From: Rhodospirillaceae bacterium
Lineage (GTDB): Bacteria > Pseudomonadota > Alphaproteobacteria > Micavibrionales > UBA2020
Length of the DNA stretch: 8,656 nt
Direction: 5' to 3'
Assembly (NCBI GenBank): GCA_003524565.1
Contig: DQGU01000067.1
Span: forward strand, 1-8,656
Shown: positions 5,550 to 8,656 of the stretch, one piece after another
Numbering within the stretch: position 1 is the first letter of the stretch
Layout: each line of letters opens with the position of its first letter
The notes under the pieces: generated by a model
Database searches by the model: none
Seen by the model: the letters and a program-made list of their open reading frames with translations, nothing else
What the model was told of the DNA's origin: nothing
Translations under genes and position numbers: made by a program

Positions 5550-6127
5550 GCGAAGGCCTTTCGCGCGGGGGCGGCAAGAATACCCGCGCGGGTTTTATGC
5601 ACGCGGCGCAGGTGGCCGTGGAAAAAGCCTTGTGCTTCGATGCCGTCCAGCGGCATCCATTTCAGGCCCGTGCTTTCGTGCGATACGCTGAGGGGCACAT
5701 CGTCGTCGGCTTCGAAGGCGAAACAGACGTCGAAATGCACATGCGTCGGCTCGATGCCCCACTCTTTTTGGCGGGCGGGGACGTGGCCGGAATTAAGGTC
5801 GAAAATGCCGCCATCCAGCAGCGGGCGCAGATGCGCGGCTGTCAAACCGGCTTCTTCTTCCGCTTCGCGCAGGGCGGCTGCGAAAACATCGGGGTTGCCG
5901 TCGCAATGCCCGCCGGGCGCCATCCAGAATTTATTGAGCCCGTGTTCGACCAGCACGACGGCATCGCGCGCAGCGTTCACTATCCACGCATCGGCGACGA
6001 CGTGGGCGGTCAGGTTGTCGCGGCCATAAGGGTTGGGCGATTGCGCCAGAAACTGGCGCAGCTGGGCGCAGACGGCGGCTTCGCCTTCGTCCTGCGGTGT
6101 GAATCTATCCAGCAGGGCGTCCAGCAT
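5546..6127 (-). CDS. NUDIX hydrolase immediately upstream of fmt
   Basis: A 193-residue protein with an N-terminal helical region (1-40) and a NUDIX domain. The box at 73-95 (GHCDGNPDVFAAALREAEEE, then AGL) keeps the metal-binding core R87-E88, E91-E92 and G94. It has Pro79 where the first Glu of GX5EX7REUXEEXGU is expected. I recall the GGHxDG variant from other bacterial NUDIX proteins, so the protein is probably active rather than decayed, but this is unverified. A long insert after the box (HVPARQKEWGIEPTHVHFDV) and a C-terminal HLRRVHKT segment are further traits. The substrate is unknown. It begins 5 bases after another NUDIX gene and its stop overlaps the fmt ATG. Confidence 0.88.
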   Translation of the reverse strand: MLDALLDRFTPQDEGEAAVCAQLRQFLAQSPNPYGRDNLTAHVVADAWIVNAARDAVVLVEHGLNKFWMAPGGHCDGNPDVFAAALREAEEEAGLTAAHLRPLLDGGIFDLNSGHVPARQKEWGIEPTHVHFDVCFAFEADDDVPLSVSHESTGLKWMPLDGIEAQGFFHGHLRRVHKTRAGILAAPARKAFA

Positions 6128-6132
6128 GGGCG

Positions 6133-6594
6133 TTACGCCGCCTTTTGCTGCTTGCCGTAAGCGTCGAGCGCAAGGCGGGCGAGCGGCACGGTATTCGCCG
6201 CCGTGATGTCCTTGAGCGGCATCCAGACGCAGCCGCTGCTGTTGCTGTTCTTCTCGATAAAGCCGATGGGGTTGCCCGACACCGTCGCCACATAAATGGC
6301 GGCGAGGTGGCGCATGGTTATCGGCTCGTCGTTGGTTTCGTTGAAGGGGAACAGCGCGCTGAACGCGCCCAGCTGCCAGCTGTCAGTGACATAGCAGCCG
6401 GTTTCTTCGAACACTTCGCGCACCAGCGTTTCGTGCAGGTGTTCGTGCGGTTCGGGCGAGCCGCCGGGCAGGTCGTGCAAGCCCTTGTAGCAGCCGAGCA
6501 CTTTTTTGATAAGCAGGATGCTGTCTTTGGCTTCGTTGAAAATCAGCGCATAGACGCCGAAATGCGACGTGTATTTGGGGGCGGTGGATGTCAT
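6133..6594 (-). CDS. NUDIX hydrolase immediately downstream of def
   Basis: A 153-residue single-domain NUDIX hydrolase. The box G45, E51, R59-E60-V61, E63-E64, G66 fits the canonical metal-binding motif, and the preceding LLIKKVLGCYKGLHDLPGG is a well-formed NUDIX front half. The C-terminal CVWMPLKDITAANTVPLARL is the usual closing region. I chose the ATG at 6594 because it overlaps the def stop as ATGA. An ATG 16 codons further upstream (6642) would add an arginine-rich segment encoded inside def and is unlikely. The substrate cannot be inferred. It differs clearly from the neighbouring NUDIX protein, so the two are not a recent duplication. Confidence 0.88.
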   Translation of the reverse strand: MTSTAPKYTSHFGVYALIFNEAKDSILLIKKVLGCYKGLHDLPGGSPEPHEHLHETLVREVFEETGCYVTDSWQLGAFSALFPFNETNDEPITMRHLAAIYVATVSGNPIGFIEKNSNSSGCVWMPLKDITAANTVPLARLALDAYGKQQKAA

Positions 6595-7163
6595 GGCAAT
6601 ATATAGCTTTCCTTGATGTCGTCGGCGTTTTCGCGCGCCCATTTCTTCAGCTTGCGCAACAGCATGTCGCGCTTGAGCGTGGAGAGATGGTCAACAAACA
6701 AAACACCGTCGAGGTGGTCGATTTCATGCTGCACGCAGGTGGCCAGAAGCCCGTCGGCTTCCATTTCCTGCGCCTGCCCGTTTTCGTCGAGGTATTTGAC
6801 GCGCACTTTTTCAGGGCGCTCAACCTCGGCATACTGGCCGGGGATGGACAGGCAACCCTCTTCATAGGTATTCAGCTCGTCCGACGTCCAGACGATTTCG
6901 GGGTTAATAACGGCGATGGGTTTGCCGGGGACGGGCGGGGCTTCGTGGTCTTCGGCGCGGTCGCCCGTTTGCTCCACATCCATCACCAGAATGCGCAGCG
7001 ACTGGCCGACCTGCGGTGCGGCAAGGCCGATGCCGCGCGTGGCGTACATGGTTTCGAACATATCCTTGATAAGCGCACGAATATCGTCGGTGACCGCGGC
7101 GACAGGCGCGGCGGGTTTTTTCAGCACCGGATGCGGCGCAACGTAAATGGGCAATACGGCCAT
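6591..7163 (-). CDS. def: Peptide deformylase
   Basis: Removes the N-formyl group from nascent proteins at the ribosome. All three metal-site motifs are present: GIGLAAPQ (44-51), EGCLS with metal ligand Cys104 (102-106), and HEIDH (146-150) with ligands His146 and His150 and catalytic Glu147. At 190 residues it is somewhat longer than the E. coli enzyme because of an acidic/Pro-rich insert at about 65-81 between the MDVEQ strand and INPEI. AAGGA stands 8 bases upstream of the ATG. It lies 102 bases after rmuC, has promoter-like boxes in that gap, and overlaps the following NUDIX gene. It is the likely first gene of a def-NUDIX-NUDIX-fmt-truA transcript. Confidence 0.97.
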   Translation of the reverse strand: MAVLPIYVAPHPVLKKPAAPVAAVTDDIRALIKDMFETMYATRGIGLAAPQVGQSLRILVMDVEQTGDRAEDHEAPPVPGKPIAVINPEIVWTSDELNTYEEGCLSIPGQYAEVERPEKVRVKYLDENGQAQEMEADGLLATCVQHEIDHLDGVLFVDHLSTLKRDMLLRKLKKWARENADDIKESYILP

Positions 7164-7190
7164 GATTTCTATCCTTTTATTCCTGCCATT

Positions 7191-7219
7191 TACTTAAAGC
7201 CAAAGCGGGGAAAGGTCAA
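7191..7219 (-). promoter_or_regulatory. Possible promoter for the def operon
   Basis: On the minus strand, TTGACC (plus 7214-7219) lies 17 bases before TAAGTA (plus 7191-7196), 28 bases ahead of the def ATG. The -35 and spacing are good and the -10 is poor. Transcription from rmuC may also contribute, since no clear terminator separates rmuC from def. Confidence 0.4.
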
Positions 7220-7265
7220 GCGCGGCAGGGCCGTTTAACGGGCTTGTGCGCAGGCGCTGTCCGTA

Positions 7266-8606
7266 TCACCTTTTTTCGATTTTGCGCGGCCCCGCGGCGG
7301 TGTCTTCGTCCTGTTCGGGGGCGACAAGCTCCGGCGCGGTCAAGGCGCGGGGGGATTGTTCTATGACGTTAATGTCGGGCAAGTCGCCGTCGCTGCCGAT
7401 GCCCTGCAGGCTCTGGAATTTGCGCGCGCCCGGCAAAACGCTCCGCTCGAGCGAGCCGACGGCGTCGTTATAACTGCCAATCGCGCCCGAAAGCCCCTTG
7501 CCGATTTTCTGCATGTGGCTGCCGAAAGTGCCAAGGCGTTTGTAAAGGTCACGGCCGAGGTCGGAAATTTCCTGCGCGTTCTGCGCCAGTTTTTCCTGCC
7601 GCCAGCCGTATGCAACGGCCTTCAGCAGCGAAATCAGCGTGGTCGGCGATGCGGGGATAACCTTCTGGTCAACGCCGGCTTCCAAAAGCGCAGGGTCGCG
7701 CTCCAGCGCCGCGCTCAGGTAGCTTTCGCTCGGCAGGAACATGACCACAAACTCGGGGCTTTCGAATTTCTCGAAATACGATTTCTTGCCCAGCTCCTTG
7801 ATGCGGGTGCCGACGTGGCGCGCATGGCGGTCGAGGGCGTCGCGGCGCTCCGCCTCGCTCGCGCCGTCTTTCAGCGCATCCATATAGGCGTCAATCGGCG
7901 CTTTTGAATCAATCACAATACATTTGCCGCCCGGCAGCTTGATGACAACATCGGGGCGCTGGTCATCGACGCTGACCTGCTGTTCGTAATGCACACCCTC
8001 GACCATGCCGGCCATTTCCAGCGTGCGTTTCAGCTGCAATTCGCCCCATTGCCCGCGGGTGGAGGGGGAGCGCAGCGCCTGCACCAGCGAAGATGTTTCG
8101 CTGCGCAATTTTTCCTGATCCGCCTTCATGCCCGCCAGATGCTGGCGCAGCTCGCCATAGGCGCCCTGACGTTCTTTTTCGAGCAGGGCGATTTTTTCGT
8201 CCATCTGCTTGAGCGTCGCTTCGACCGGCGTGACGACCTGTTTGATGTCCGTTTGCGCCGCGGTTTGCAGCTGGCCGAATTTTTCCTGCGCAAGGGCGAG
8301 GAAGTTATCGCGGCTGGCGTTCAGTGCCTCGAGGCTCATGGCTTTGAAATCCGCGGCCATCTGCTGCTTGGCCTGTTCAATCAGCGCTTTTTGTTCGGCA
8401 AGATTTTTGATGTCGCTTTCAAGACGCGCGTTTTGTTGCAACAGCTGTTGCAGCTGCTGTTCCATTTCTTCGGTTTTTTGCGCCAGATGGTTTTGCAAAT
8501 CGCCGCCGCCGCGCCGCGCCAGCACAAAGCCCAGCGCAAAGCCGAGCAAAAGCCCCGCGGCACCACCCGCCAGCACATACATAAGGGCATTGGCGTCGAG
8601 CAGCAT
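7266..8606 (-). CDS. rmuC: RmuC-family DNA recombination protein
   Basis: RmuC limits inversions at short inverted repeats in E. coli; its biochemical activity is not settled, and a nuclease-like fold has been proposed. The 446-residue protein starts with a membrane anchor (about 9-30, Ala/Gly/Leu-rich) followed by RR. A long Gln/Glu/Lys coiled coil follows (about 36-175), then the RmuC core. The core shows RGQWGELQ (184-191), RPDVVIKLP (217-225) and VIDSKAPIDAY (231-241). Asp219, Asp233 and Lys235 would fit a PD-(D/E)XK-like site. A second helical stretch (340-390) and an acidic tail complete it. GGAG precedes the ATG by 7 bases. It is upstream of def, an order seen in other alphaproteobacteria. 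The 50 bases beyond its start show no clear gene or promoter. Confidence 0.94.
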   Translation of the reverse strand: MLLDANALMYVLAGGAAGLLLGFALGFVLARRGGGDLQNHLAQKTEEMEQQLQQLLQQNARLESDIKNLAEQKALIEQAKQQMAADFKAMSLEALNASRDNFLALAQEKFGQLQTAAQTDIKQVVTPVEATLKQMDEKIALLEKERQGAYGELRQHLAGMKADQEKLRSETSSLVQALRSPSTRGQWGELQLKRTLEMAGMVEGVHYEQQVSVDDQRPDVVIKLPGGKCIVIDSKAPIDAYMDALKDGASEAERRDALDRHARHVGTRIKELGKKSYFEKFESPEFVVMFLPSESYLSAALERDPALLEAGVDQKVIPASPTTLISLLKAVAYGWRQEKLAQNAQEISDLGRDLYKRLGTFGSHMQKIGKGLSGAIGSYNDAVGSLERSVLPGARKFQSLQGIGSDGDLPDINVIEQSPRALTAPELVAPEQDEDTAAGPRKIEKR

Positions 8607-8656
8607 GCAAAAGCTCCGGAATCAGGGAAAAACGGGGGGTGAATCGGATGGCGAAT

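Noticed and set aside
6595..6642. Upstream start that would add 16 Arg-rich residues to the NUDIX protein after def
   Set aside because: The added segment lies inside the def coding region, while the ATG at 6594 forms an ATGA overlap like those at neighbouring junctions and fits the domain boundary.
7232..7246. Short inverted repeat after rmuC (GCCCGTTAAACGGCC on the minus strand)
   Set aside because: The stem is about 4-5 base pairs with a very small loop and no T-run, so it is not a convincing terminator.
1..8656. Search for tRNA, rRNA, CRISPR, insertion sequence, phage or defence genes
   Set aside because: Nothing seen has cloverleaf structure, regularly spaced repeats, transposase motifs or terminal inverted repeats. 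The window is ordinary chromosomal core apart from the NUDIX, ankyrin and small-protein genes.

Overview
The window is a gene-dense, GC-rich bacterial chromosomal segment. Gene order and protein motifs point to an alphaproteobacterium: aroQ-accB-accC, a D-3-hydroxybutyrate dehydrogenase of the poly-hydroxybutyrate (PHB)-cycle type, and rmuC followed by def, fmt and truA. I cannot name the genus. No rRNA, tRNA, CRISPR array, insertion sequence or prophage is visible. No gene-free stretch exceeds about 220 bases.

Layout from left to right. Positions 1-1101, minus strand, hold aroQ (type II 3-dehydroquinate dehydratase), accB (biotin carboxyl carrier protein) and the first 13 codons of accC (biotin carboxylase). 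The 221-base gap 1102-1322 is divergent. It has a good sigma70-like promoter for aroQ and a weaker promoter with a dyad in front of the rightward genes. Positions 1323-2548, plus strand, hold a 3-hydroxybutyrate dehydrogenase gene whose stop overlaps the start of a NUDIX hydrolase gene (ATGA). A strong bidirectional hairpin terminator at 2551-2586 separates this pair from convergent minus-strand genes. These are a 76-residue Lys/Ala-rich protein with an APKN-repeat tail (2608-2838) and an ankyrin-repeat protein (2974-3588). Each has its own promoter-like TTGAC element.

Positions 3691-8606, minus strand, form a translation and DNA-maintenance cluster, in transcript order rmuC, def, NUDIX, NUDIX, fmt, truA. 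From def to truA the genes are packed as one operon. Three junctions are 4-base ATGA overlaps and one is a 5-base gap. Fmt formylates initiator Met-tRNA, Def removes the formyl group from new proteins, and TruA modifies the tRNA anticodon arm. Two dissimilar NUDIX hydrolases sit between def and fmt.

The most notable feature is that all three NUDIX genes, from three different subfamilies, are packed with housekeeping genes. Two start inside the upstream stop codon, and the third ends inside the fmt start. Other points of interest are the near-identity between the APKN-tail codons of the small gene and one arm of its own terminator, two well-supported starts for AccB, and a well-supported N-terminal extension on TruA.
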